From Symbiodinium kawagutii (Eukaryota > Sar > Dinophyceae > Suessiales > Symbiodiniaceae): 64,000 bases of DNA. The position numbers and the translations under genes were made by a program. The DNA lies in contig VSDK01000621.1 of the NCBI GenBank assembly GCA_009767595.1, positions 240,102 through 304,101 on the forward strand, read 5' to 3'. The notes under the pieces were generated by a model. That model was not told the DNA's origin, ran no database searches, and saw only the letters and a program-made list of their open reading frames with translations. Below, in pieces: positions 12,871-23,800 of this stretch (position 1 is the stretch's first letter; every line of letters starts with the position of its first letter).

Positions 12871-13301
12871 CCTAGACTTGATTGTGTGTGTTTTTTGTTT
12901 TCCGTATCTTAGTTGTCTAATGTTATGAATCTATAATCTAGTGATTGTTGTGAATCTATTATCCCACAATCTATCATCCTGATCGATATGAATAAATATA
13001 GTTGCTTGAAATTGTTAAAACAATGTTGCTGATTTATTGTTTTCAATCTTGTGATTTCTGCCAGGCTGGGAAGAAGGAGTTTGACATATGCCCTCGTCAA
13101 GGGCCAATCACCGAGTTTCTCTCAAAAGACACGATGAACGTGTATAAGCAGCTCGGTCAAAGATGGTGTCATGTTATGTCCTCGCATCCCAACTTGCAAG
13201 TGCAATGTGAAGCAACCAAAAGGATCCAAAAAGATCCACAAAGACAAAAGACCTGAAAAAGTATAAAGGAATGAAGCATTTTTAAGCTTTATAAAAGTTG
13301 A

Positions 13302-13958
13302 ATGGCCCGAATGCTTCACATACGTCCGCATGCGACAATGTCAGAAAAGACAACAGGCTGCACTATGCTGATTGAATTGAACCCGTTTCACCCTATCGTA
13401 GCTTCGAAGCAGGGTTGGGTAGATCACGAGTTAGAACAGACCAGCACATTGCTTAGGGAGATGAGCTACACCGATTTAGAGGGCCTTTGCTCGACATATG
13501 AGACGCAATCCGACGTGCAACTTGGCTACGAGTCGATGAATTTATCTCATTCTTTCGAAGAAAAATATGGAGAAGGATCAGTCAGAAACATTTTCAGCAA
13601 GGAACCTGTAGCAACCAGGAGCAAAAAATCAGTCAGAAACATTTTGTTCAATGGCTCAGGAGGTTATTTTGCAATGCGCCTGGGGAGACACGCCAAAGCC
13701 TGGAGGACTGCTGAAAGATTTCGCCGGTGGCTCGCAATTTGCAATTCTTCACAGCCTTCCCATGCCTTCCTGCTTGAAGTTGAGCAATTCTCCACGATTT
13801 TTCTCCGTTGGATCTCCATTGCCTCTATGGATTGCCAAGGGTTGCCGTTGCCGCCTGAGGAGCGCCTGCTGAATTATGAGAACTTGAAAGAGGGCTGGCT
13901 TTCAATAGAGGCACGTTACAATTGCTTACTGATACGGTGGCCGATTTCACCGCACTAA
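13302..13958 (+). CDS. hypothetical protein, 218 codons
   Basis: The longest plausible ATG-initiated frame outside the retroelement and without obvious repeats. It contains two copies of a short motif (SVRNIF and SVRNIL), encoded by a duplicated GTCAGAAACATTTT. No domain, signal peptide or membrane segment is recognised. At this length chance occurrence in 64 kb is not excluded. Confidence 0.3.
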   Translation: MARMLHIRPHATMSEKTTGCTMLIELNPFHPIVASKQGWVDHELEQTSTLLREMSYTDLEGLCSTYETQSDVQLGYESMNLSHSFEEKYGEGSVRNIFSKEPVATRSKKSVRNILFNGSGGYFAMRLGRHAKAWRTAERFRRWLAICNSSQPSHAFLLEVEQFSTIFLRWISIASMDCQGLPLPPEERLLNYENLKEGWLSIEARYNCLLIRWPISPH

Positions 13959-13991
13959 GAGCTGGACAAACTTTCGAATGTCTGCAGTGTT

Positions 13992-14087
13992 TTGGTGTCA
14001 TGCTGAGACCGCAAAGTAATGGTTGGTTTAAATCTATGAATGATAAATATAAAGGATGATACCTGGGGGTCCCCTTGAGAAACTCCC
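13992..14087. repeat. MITE-like family A remnant
   Basis: The inner block AATGGTTGGTTTAAAT and the right end GGGGGTCCCCTTGAGAAACT are recognisable. The left end is decayed. Confidence 0.5.
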
Positions 14088-15137
14088 ATGTGCTCTGTTG
14101 AGTCATGTCATGTTATCGTATTGCATGTCCACGGTTGAAGGACCTGCGAAAGTTGACGGTCGCAGTTGGATCCTCCTTTTCAGTTCCAGGACCGAAGGGT
14201 CTTTTCTTGCGTCTTCTGGTTCTACTTTTTGCTTTTACTTTCACATTACCTTTTCATTTCTTCAAGTAATATCTAATTTGAAAAGAAACAAGCCCTGGCA
14301 GAATACAAAAAGAGACATGCTTCTATATTGTGTGTCTTCTTTTTGTCATCGACTTTGCAGTCACAATCTTTGTTGGAGCGGCTGGTGTCCAGTGCAAGCT
14401 TTCAGAGAGCTTCTGTAAATGGTGTGGTGCGTCTTTGGACGCAGGCTGCGTTTTTGGCGAAGTTGCGTCTGGTTCGGTCATTTGAAATTTTGACATATCT
14501 TCAGAGCAATCCATGTCTCACATGAGGCAAGATCCTCTCCCAAGAGAGTTCGAAATGCGAGATGCGCAATCAAATGGACAACGAAAGAAATGAGAGTCGA
14601 ATCGAATGCATGCCTGGTCTCAAAGCCTTGAGGGTTTTGGAAGAGTTCCTCGACAGCACATGTGATGTCTTGATATGTCTTGATATGTTCTCGGTATCGT
14701 GACGGGATGTCTTGTATCTCTCAAGCCATTTCAATACAGTTGCTTGAGGGTATCCCGATTTGTAGCTTTGAACTCAATTGGAATGCTGTGCTGTTCGCAG
14801 TGGCCTGTGGCAGATCATCGCAAGGACAATGACGTACGGAAAGATGTTGAAGGTCTGTCAGCAAGAAGGGCTTCAGTGCATTCAGAGCATTGCTTGGAAT
14901 CCCAGTCCGGTGATGTGGTGGAGACTGTTTGTGTGCAAGTGAGATGAAACAATTCGGAAGGATACTGAGCTTGTGCAAATGGCTTCCTCCAAGTGCAGCA
15001 TGTTTGTTAAAAATCATCCAGGGTCCCTTGTTCCCAACTGCAGAGCGAAGGTTTTCTATTCAATTGGTGGGTGCCCAAGGCAACTCCCAGCGGTTTTCGT
15101 AGAACAATGGCATGGCAAGTGCGGCTCGATGGGCATT

Positions 15138-15183
15138 GACATATCGCACTTTTTGACATATCGCACTTTTTGACATATCGCAC
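15138..15183 (+). repeat. 21-bp direct repeat, about 2.2 units
   Basis: ACATATCGCACTTTTTGACA repeats head to tail just over twice. Confidence 0.85.
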
Positions 15184-15968
15184 AGTGTATCCTCGCATCC
15201 CCCATAGAGATCCATAGAGAATGAAGGTCTTTCTCCTGCCTCCAAACAATCCACTTACCAACATGCAAAGATGCAACATGCCTCTCGATGGCGCAGCTTT
15301 GGAACCTAGGGAGATACAAGTTTATCACGAAAGCTAGCTTGCTAGCTGGAGTTTGCTTTGCTTTAGCAATAGTAGGTAGTTATTTATGATTGGACAGCTG
15401 GACTGGGTAAGTCAATACGAGGATGATAGTGATAGTTGTTTGCTTACTCCAGTTCATCTTTCAACCAAATGGCGACAACAAGGATCAGCGAAGATCAACA
15501 TTATCCACCCAAAACTGTATTTGTTCTTGGGTCGTCGACTGTCCGCTACAGTATGCAGTCTTTTGAACGTGGTGAACACCTCAAAAGCGTCCGATCTTGT
15601 GCACTACTTTTGTTCACCCGGTATCTTTCTTGGCCACTCGTATGGCGCCTGTAAGTTTGGGACTTGGCTCCTTGTTGTTGTGAGAGTTTTGCAAGCGCGT
15701 TCCCAACAATTCCAACAAAAACATCCTGCCAGAGTTTTCTGCCCAGGTTCAATGCATGAGTTTTTTTTTCACATTGGCGTTGGTCCCACCTCCAAAGATA
15801 TGTGCACACCATGTCAATGCAGCGATGGGGGTCTTAAAATGTTCAACCCCCAGTGATCATCCAGTTCATTCACCATTTATAGTAGTAAATTCCAACCATA
15901 GCTTTGGGATTTTGGGGTCCTCACAGCTATCAAGCAACCACCATAGTGGGGTTCTGTCATTTTTTCAG

Positions 15969-16107
15969 GCCAGGAAGGCCTGTCGACTTTGTTCAGACGA
16001 AGCCGCCGGCAAAGTGAGCAAGTTCTGCGCCAGGTGTCAAACAGATCGGGAGCCTCGGCAGACGCTGCAGTGGAACATTTCAAAGCATACGAACCCTGAA
16101 AATCAGG
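15969..16107 (+). CDS. exon-like segment with two CxxC pairs
   Basis: After a pyrimidine-rich tract and CAG|G acceptor, a plus frame reads ARKACRLCSDEAAGKV then KFCARCQTDREP, and the frame stays open to CAG|GT near 16107. The paired CxxC motifs suggest a small zinc-binding module. The family is unknown. A diverged family A copy follows directly. Confidence 0.4.
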
Positions 16108-16222
16108 TCAAGCCATACGGTACCCCAGAAATGGATGGTTTATAGATGTTCATTGCTGGAAATGGTTCCTAAACTGGATGATTGGATGATGAAGCGGCCC
16201 CCTATGACTTTCGAAACCACCA
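16101..16222. repeat. MITE-like family A, diverged
   Basis: The right end CTATGACTTTCGAAACCACC and the block AATGGATGGTTTATAG identify it. The left end is poorly preserved. Confidence 0.5.
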
Positions 16223-16559
16223 TTTATGGCTGGGTTTGTCCATGTCTTGGTGCGCGACCCAAGGAGAAGCGCAAACAAGGCATGGCCATGAAGATCCTCC
16301 AGGTATTTGGGGGTGGTTTCCTGGCAGGTAACTGGCAAAACATTCACCACATGTTTTCATAATTTGTGTATGTTCATATATATAATTCATCTATGTTCAT
16401 TCATGTGCAATGATATTGATTATGGTTGCCCACAAATGGTGATATTCCATGCCCAAATCACCGGTTTCTTCGCATTTCCCTGTTCAAAGTTTTTATGATC
16501 TTGGGTGCCTCCGTGTATCATTTGTCGACCTGTTCATTTGTAGCACTTGTCGCCCTTAG

Positions 16560-16690
16560 GTTTCATCCGACATGCTGGGCCCGACAATCCATTTGGTTCG
16601 TGCGAGAAGCCTGAGGACTGTTGGGTGCGATACTTGGAAGATCACACTGGCCATGTCCTTTGTGATTTCAAGAAATTTCAACACATTTGT
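16560..16690 (+). CDS. exon-like segment, unidentified
   Basis: A plus frame reads RHAGPDNPFGSCEKPEDCW and continues into VRYLEDHTGHVLC. The composition is coding-like after an AG|G acceptor near 16558. It ends just before a family A copy. No family recognised. Confidence 0.3.
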
Positions 16691-16792
16691 GATTCTCAAC
16701 ATAGGGGACCCTCCAAAAATGGTTGCTTATTTAATAGTCATAAATCGTTCATATTTGATGTTTTGGGGGTACCCCTATTTTGAGAAATCACC
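16691..16792. repeat. MITE-like family A copy
   Basis: It starts GATTCTCAACATAGGGGACC and ends CCCCTATTTTGAGAAATCAC. Confidence 0.7.
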
Positions 16793-17396
16793 GTATTTCG
16801 AGGTGTTTCGACATTTTTTCGCATTTATTTTTCGCCGCTGCAGTTGATCAACACAGAATGCAGTGGACAAGGGAGTACCAAGTTCTGCATGTGCAAGGCA
16901 GGAAAAGCATAGGACTGCCAGCAGTCACCCTGGTGTGGGCACATAAAATACTGCAACCATTTCAGTACAGTTTTCCGGTGGTAGTCGTTGCATTTGCATG
17001 CACGATTGCAATCAAATGCATTTAGATGCATTTGCATTGGTTTAATACTGCGAATTTCTCCGTCGATTGTGGCAGGTCGGGTTTTGCTATACCCTCGTGA
17101 AGAACATTCGGAACTATGCTGATGATAAAGACTTCTTTCCTCTCTGCCAGGCTGAAGAGAAATCGTGAAGGAACATGATGAGCACTGTTCACTACCCGCT
17201 CGATGCCAACATGTCTCAACGCGCTTGATGTGTTTGCCTGGTTTCCGTCGCGCACTCATCGACGAGGTTGAGCCGTACTCATGGAGACAGATAGCAGGTG
17301 ACATGAAGCGTCCGAAACCTGGCGAACTGAACGGAAAATCAGCTGCACAGATCTGCTGGCGGTCAGACATGTTGGACCCATGTTGGGGGAAAACAT

Positions 17397-17502
17397 ATGG
17401 TGGTTTTCCTCAAAATAGGGGTACCCCCCAATCATCCTTTATGAAGCTTTTATAGTAATAAACCAACTATTTTTTGGGTTCCCTATTTTGAGAAACCACC
17501 AT
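17397..17502. repeat. MITE-like family A copy, well preserved
   Basis: The left end ATGGTGGTTTTCCTCAAAAT and right end CTATTTTGAGAAACCACCAT form a long inverted repeat with inner palindromic GGGGTACCCC. Confidence 0.8.
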
Positions 17503-18301
17503 ATGCAACATCATGCAACATCACGCCACGATATGCCACGCCAGGGGTCATGGATGTTTGTAATTGAAACCTGCCACAAAACAAAGATCTCAAAGCTGCC
17601 CGGGCTCACCGGCTTTTCGTTTGCCAGACACTGAGGTGGCTTCTTGAGTTATCGCTACACCCTCGGGCAAATGGCCAGCGAAATCAAACACCTGCCCGTA
17701 GATTGATGGCTTCCATTGCCTTCCCACAACTTGGGAGTACAGCATTTTGCGTTGTGAGCCTGCGTGGCCAAATCCGACAGCTGGCGCAAAAGTCCCAACA
17801 ACTTGCTCGAGTCTTGAGGAAACAGGACATGTGATATGTCACGTCTTCAAGTCTCTTTGCAAGTGCGTGAGTCCTTGTGGATCCTTGTGGGACTTGGGGA
17901 GGCAGCTAGTAGCTGAGCGATGCAAGCCATCAGGAGCACTGCCGACCCAGGATTGACGACACGATCAGATTGCTGGATGATCATTTATCGGATGTCTACC
18001 ATGAGGCCGTGGCGGGAGTGATCCAATGTGATTGTTTATGTTTCGGGCATGTTTGACATGGTGCATGTGAGACCTCGGTCTTTGCAAGAGGTCAAAACAT
18101 ATATTGATATTCGCATTATTTTGCTTCGGCATGAAACTGCTGATGAATGGACGAGTTTGCATGTCTGAGCGACAGTAGGTAGCGAAGCTATGGGAAAACC
18201 ATTCAAGTTCTATCCCATCCATAGTAATCCATGGTAATTCGCCCCGTAAGTAAAGACGAAGGTGAACATCAGTTTTTCTGCCAGTTTTTGGGCTCAAGGG
18301 A

Positions 18302-19382
18302 ATGGGAGAACGCTCCTGCGGTGGGAGAGGTCACCAGTGCAATTGCGCTGTGTGCCTTTCTCTCCTAAGACTAGGAGCCTCCCTGACCCGCCCCGGGGCA
18401 CCTGCGCCATTCTTGAGGGAGTGGGTGCCCAAGCTCCAGGTGTTCTGTGCCGAGGTCCTGGACGCAGAGTTCAGGGCGGTACAGGCTGAGGGACAAACCA
18501 GTCTTGCTCCTGCGCCACCGGGAGTGACTGGAACCACACCTGGAACACCAGCCGAAGAGCTACAGGTCAAGGAAGAGCCCAGCATCAGCCCGCAAAAGAG
18601 CAAAGAGAAAGCATCCACTCCTAAGCCCGGGAGTCCAGCATCAGAGTTAGCCCAACCAGTACCTGCCGCCAAAGAAAATCAACTGGGAGATCCAGCTCCC
18701 TCTCTCTCATCCACTGGACAAGCCAGTGATTGTGGCAGGAAGACAAGAGCTGCCAGCACAAGCTGCCAGCACTTCCGCTGAGGAGCACGAGGAGGAAGAG
18801 AAAGTGAAAGAAAAACATCAGGAACGACGCAAAAGAAAGAGGCGAAGCCGAAGTCGCCCAAGGAGGCAGAAGAACCTTGCGAAGAGGAGTGCCAAAGAGG
18901 ACGAGGAGCTCCGAGATCGGACGAAAGAACTCTCTAGAGGACGAGAAAGGAAGAGACGAGATCGAGACCCCACTCCTGTTAGGGAGAAAGCTGCCCAAAG
19001 GACCCGTGGAGAAGAGGGTTCTTACACTCAGGACCAAAAGAGGAAAAGAGATAGATCCTTGCCTTCAGTTACTCCCATCAGGGAGGTTGTCCCTGCCTCG
19101 TCGAGAGGCTACTCCCCCAGCTACAGGGATCAGAGAGGACAACACCCCAGCCCTTTGCCCGGGCTGTCCGCGGCCCCAAAGGCTTCCACTGCCCCTGGTC
19201 GACACACAGGGGTACCACATCCCGTGAACCCCCCATCCTGGCAGAGGGATACCAGGTGGCACTATCGGGAACCTCCTGACGCTGCACAAAAGGGCCTAAA
19301 GAAAAAGCTGAGGCACCAGGAGGTGAGGCGTGCAGGAGGCTTGGACGCGTGGCATGCCTCCAAGAGCAAAGGCCAAAGGTAA
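18302..19382 (+). pseudogene. retroelement ORF1, basic protein, frameshifted
   Basis: An ATG at 18302 opens a Pro/Ser/Glu-rich frame that stops at 18781. The reading continues in another frame to 19382 as a Lys/Arg/Glu-rich, low-complexity segment (RRKRKRRSRSRPRRQK). No ATG lies near the junction, so an indel between about 18700 and 18781 is the simplest explanation; programmed frameshifting is possible. The Arg-Ser/Lys-rich composition suggests nucleic-acid binding. Its end overlaps the next ORF's ATG at 19354 by 29 bases. Confidence 0.55.
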
Positions 19383-20859
19383 GGCCAAAGCAAAAGCAAA
19401 GGCCAAAGCAGTGGCCAAAGCTCACCCAAAGGCAAAGGCCAAAGCCGGAGCCTTTGCACGAAGGAGGGGAAGACCAGCAGCGGCACCTAGAGGTCCTCCT
19501 GGCAGGGAGGCCGGAGAAGAGGTTGATCTTTCGGGCTGTGGTGTTCGAGAGGTCTTGACCTTGGGGAAGATCGTGGTCAAAGGAAGCTACTGGGATTCCG
19601 AGGTCTCAGTTTGTGGCTTCCCTCGAGGACTTCACCAAGAAGGAGAGGAGTACTACGTGAAGCTGGAGGTGGAGGGAACACAATCCGAAGACATCCTGCG
19701 CTACGTTACGGGCAGGAGAGACCGGCAGATATGGATCCACCTCTGCGAGAAGCCTTGCAGCGCAAGAGTGTGGAAGGACGGCATCATCCACGTGGAGTCC
19801 ACTCGGAAAGTGAAGGGCCCCGAAGAAGATTGGATGAGCAACGTCGCGAAGATTGCTCCAGGCCATGTGGAGGAGGAAGTGGACGAGTTGGTCAGACTAA
19901 GAGAAGAGGCCGAAGCAGCTCCTGCTCTGGGAGTTACACCCGCAGGGAGAGAGGAGGCAGTCAAGAAGAAGGAGAAGGAAAACAAAAAGAAAAAAGAAAA
20001 GAAGACCAAAGAAGCATCAGAGAAGAAACCCAAAGGGAAGAAGGGTTTAGAGGAGGTCTATGGAGGTACGGGCATGGACCCCTCACCATCCAAGAGGAGA
20101 AGCGTCAAGAGGGCGGCAAGAAAAGTGGCCAAAAGCCACAAAAAGAAGAAGAAGAAGAAAGGAGGGAGCAGCAGTTCCAGCCGAAGTGGAAGCTCCTCAG
20201 CTGGGAGCGAAAGCAGGTCCAAGGAATCGAAGAGCGACCTGGAAGGCCGAGAGGAGGACCTTTTTGGCGAGAGCAGCTTGGTGAGGAAGCTGAGCAAACG
20301 TTATCCTGGAGTACTCACAGCAGATTGGGTCAAGGGGACCCAAGAGTACTTGATGGATGCTCAGGGCCAAATGTGGACGGCTCACCAGGGAGAGTTGCCT
20401 CCAGTGGGGGTCCACTACTTTCGGAGCCATGTGAGCCAGAAGATGTCAGGGCCTATGGCACGGGAGTATTTGAGCTTGGTCTACACGCTAGACTTAATGC
20501 TCCAAGGCCATATGGCTCAGGCCGCGGATGTCATAACACAACGGCTGAAGAGCCTGCAGGCCAGCAACAGTGGCATCCACTACACGGTGGCGCCGAGACT
20601 GGAACTTCTCCCCCACGACCGCCAAGCACCAGCATCTCTCGAAGAAACCCAGGAGGCAGCAAGAGCTGTCCGCCAGGAGGAGCTGGTGATGCAACGGGCT
20701 GCCAAAGCAGGAAGACCCTGGGGCAGCCCTCCTTCGACCGACTTCAACAAGGGAGGCAAAGGCAAGGAAGGCAAAGGAAAGAAGGGCAAAGCCAAAGAGC
20801 AAAAGGGCAAGGAGTCGTCAAAGGGAACCGGCTCCGGGGGAAACGAAGGTCAGAAATGA
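19354..20859 (+). CDS. Gag-like protein of the DIRS element
   Basis: About 501 residues from the first ATG (MPPRAKAKGKAKAKA). Layout: an N-terminal Lys/Ala repeat tail, a folded-looking region around residues 45-165 (KIVVKGSYWDSEVSV, RDRQIWIHLCEKPC), a Lys/Ser-rich linker, a helical segment (SLVRKLSKRYPGVL), and a Gly/Lys C-terminus (KGGKGKEGKGKKGKAK). No CCHC knuckle is present. Position before Pol and the basic tails support a nucleocapsid-type role; this is inference. Its TGA stop overlaps the Pol ATG as ATGA at 20856-20859. Confidence 0.65.
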   Translation: MPPRAKAKGKAKAKAKAKAVAKAHPKAKAKAGAFARRRGRPAAAPRGPPGREAGEEVDLSGCGVREVLTLGKIVVKGSYWDSEVSVCGFPRGLHQEGEEYYVKLEVEGTQSEDILRYVTGRRDRQIWIHLCEKPCSARVWKDGIIHVESTRKVKGPEEDWMSNVAKIAPGHVEEEVDELVRLREEAEAAPALGVTPAGREEAVKKKEKENKKKKEKKTKEASEKKPKGKKGLEEVYGGTGMDPSPSKRRSVKRAARKVAKSHKKKKKKKGGSSSSSRSGSSSAGSESRSKESKSDLEGREEDLFGESSLVRKLSKRYPGVLTADWVKGTQEYLMDAQGQMWTAHQGELPPVGVHYFRSHVSQKMSGPMAREYLSLVYTLDLMLQGHMAQAADVITQRLKSLQASNSGIHYTVAPRLELLPHDRQAPASLEETQEAARAVRQEELVMQRAAKAGRPWGSPPSTDFNKGGKGKEGKGKKGKAKEQKGKESSKGTGSGGNEGQK

Positions 20860-23800
20860 GATCGCATAGGATCGTCCTGAAGAGAGTCAAGAAAGGATGG
20901 AAGACTCATCTTAGAGAGTTGAAGCGTCGTGAGAAAGATCAAGGCAAAGGCGGAAGAAAAGTGGAGATGAGAGAGAGTACTCCTGGCAGGGGAGTTGGCA
21001 AAGATGCTGTGAAGATGGGCTACAATGAAGAGGGAGTGATGGGTGGCGCTGTCACTCCCCACTGGGAGGTTTCACCGCCTAAAGGGCGTCTAGGTGATCG
21101 TGTAAGCGAGGTGGTCACCGAGAATTTAAAGCATGTTCAATTTTTCAAGGAGGTTGGCTCCATCATGGTCCAGTGCTTCAATGTTGGTTGCAAGCCCCCG
21201 CCCATTGCAAAAGTGGTTGATGCAACTTCAAGTTCTTCAACACTTGCTGCAGGCACTGTTCCAGATGAGATGGAGGAGCGACCCTGGAGGGAAGCCGTTC
21301 TTCAAGGCTTCACTCATTTAGCAGGAGGCCCGGACACCACTGACGGTCGAGTTCTCCGCAGTCCGGCCGTGTCAAAAAGTGTGAGCTTGCAGTTGAGCCG
21401 GTTTGACATGTGGGACGAACCCTTTGTAACCACGAGTTTCCATGAGCTGTTTGCGTCAAAGGGTGTGGATTATTCGGGTGAAGAAGTCAAACTTGCGCAA
21501 GATCTATGTTGGGAGGCCGTGCTTAACTCCTTACCTCTGGGAGTAGGTCAACTAAAATTGGAGGATTTTTGCACCTTAGGCACAAAGCACTTCGTCGAAA
21601 ACTTTGAGGAGTATCTCACACCGGCGAACGAACAACTTCCCGTGAAAGCCCCAAAAGTCATGGTGCGTGATGGTGATTGGCCCCAGCTTTGCAAAGGGTT
21701 GGTAGAGCGTAATATCTGCGGCTTCATGCCCCTGTCTGAAGTGCACTGCATTCAAGGTAAGCCTCTTTTAAACGGGCTCTTCGCTGTGGGGAAGAACGAG
21801 TATGTAGGCACTTTGGAGACGCAACGGTTGATTATGAATCTGACTCCGGTCAACACTTTATGTGGGAGCTTACAGGGTGACATTGGTACATTGCCTGCTT
21901 TGAGTGGGTTGAATGCGTTGGTTCTAGAAGACGGTCAACAGATCATGGTGAGTAGCGAGGACGTCCGCTGCTTCTTTTATCTGTTTGCTTTGCCAACTTG
22001 TTGGCACCGTTATCTTGCCTTCAGTCGCCTGGTCCCCGATGAAGTGTTACCAACCTCACTGCGTGGTCGCGCTTGCGTGTTGTTCGCAAAAGTTTTGCCC
22101 ATGGGGTATTGTAACAGCGTCAGCATCGCCCAGCACGTACACAGAAACGTGGTCAGGTGGTCAAATTCTAGCATGGTTCCTCCCATTGGAGGGGAGGGGG
22201 AATTGCGAAGAGACAAAGGGGTGTCTGCGAAGTCTAGCCTCTACCGCGTCTACCTGGACAACTTCGACCAGTTGGAATTGGTTTCTAAATCCACTGCCGA
22301 TCTGATTCGGGGTGTGCCCTCAGAACAGGTTTTACAACTGAGGCAAACCTACGAGACCTTGCAATTGCCCCGGCATGAAAAGAAAGCCACTGTCAGAGCC
22401 AATCGTGCTGAAGTACAAGGCGCACTCGTCTTGGGGGATGTAGGGGTGGCCATACCCAGACCCTCCAAGGTGGTCAAGTATGTTGCCTTGGGACTGCAGC
22501 TGTTGGTCAGAAAACAGTGCACTTTGAGGGAGCTTCAAGTCGTGTGCGGAGGGTTTGTCTACCTTTGCACCTTTCGGAGGCCGCTCCTGTGTTCTCTTAA
22601 TGCTGTGTGGGCTCACATGGAACTGCTCAAAGGTGTTCCCCCTGTGGTGAGGTTGCCGCTTCCTGATGGCGTGGTTATGGAGTTGGTTAGGTTCTTGTCC
22701 TTGGTTCCTCTGTGTCAAATGTTCTTCGCTTCAAAGTTGTCCCCTCAAGTCACTTGTAGTGACGCTTCAATGGACGGAGGAGGCATTTGCGTCAGCTCGT
22801 CACTTACCAGTTATGGGGAGCGTGCCGCACAAGCGCAAGTTAGAGGCGATGTCATGGAGGAGGCTGACTGGGAACAGGTGTTGACGGTAGGTTTGTTTGA
22901 CGGCATAGGAGCTCTTAGAGTGGCCTGCGGCCTGTTGCAGCTTCCTATGATTGGGCATATAAGCATTGAAAGTAACAAAGAGGCAAGCCGGGTCGTTGAG
23001 AGCTTCTTCCCGGACACATGGTTCCACGATGACGTGCAGACCGTGGACAAGGCCTTGGTGGAGAAGTTCGCTCTCCGTTACAGCAATGCAGCAATTGTCC
23101 TCATAGGGGCAGGACCACCCTGTCAGGGTGTATCCCAGCTCAACTTTGACAGGCGAGGAGCTCTTCGTGACCATCGCAGCAAACTATTCAAGGAAGTTCC
23201 CCGGGTCACTGGTTTGTTTCAGCAAGCGTTTCCGTGGGCACAAGTGCACCAGTTGATGGAGAATGTCTTCTCCATGGACACGGCAGACAGGACTACTATG
23301 ACAGCTGAGTTGGAAGTCCTCCCGTGGAAGGTTGATTCTTGTGGGATCTCTCTTTGCAGGCGTCCACGCCTCTACTGGTTGTCCTGGGAGCTCCATGAAG
23401 AAGAAGGCGCTCAACTCTCCTTTCCTATGGGAGACGATTACTCCTGTTTTGGGGAGGCCATCCTTGAAGCCCCGGTCGATGCTTCATCCTTTTTGGAGAA
23501 AGGCTGGCACTTAGCTGGAGAGCACTTGCCTACATTCACTACGGCTCGTCCCAGCGCAAAGCCGGGGCGTAAACCAGCTGGCCTGCACCAGTTAGAACCC
23601 CATGAAGAAGCAAGGTGGCGCGCTGACAACCACCGTTTCCCGCCTTACCAATATCAGCAGACTTGTGGAGTTGTCAACGCCAAAGGAGAGTGGCGTACCC
23701 CTTCAGTGTCTGAACGTGAGGCAGTTCTAGGTTTCCCAGTGGGATACACCAAGATGTGTGTGGCCAAAACCTACCAGAAGGGCGTCGACTTTGAGAACAA

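Noticed and set aside
18281-18298. Spliced-leader-like GGGCTCAAGG just before the element ORF1
   Set aside because: It needs two or three insertions to match the leader, and GGCTCAAG also occurs elsewhere by chance.
19611-20855. Upstream part of the 1620-codon Pol frame
   Set aside because: It overlaps the Gag-like ORF in another frame and has the biased Arg/Gly/Glu composition of a shadow frame. Pol more likely starts at the ATG at 20856.
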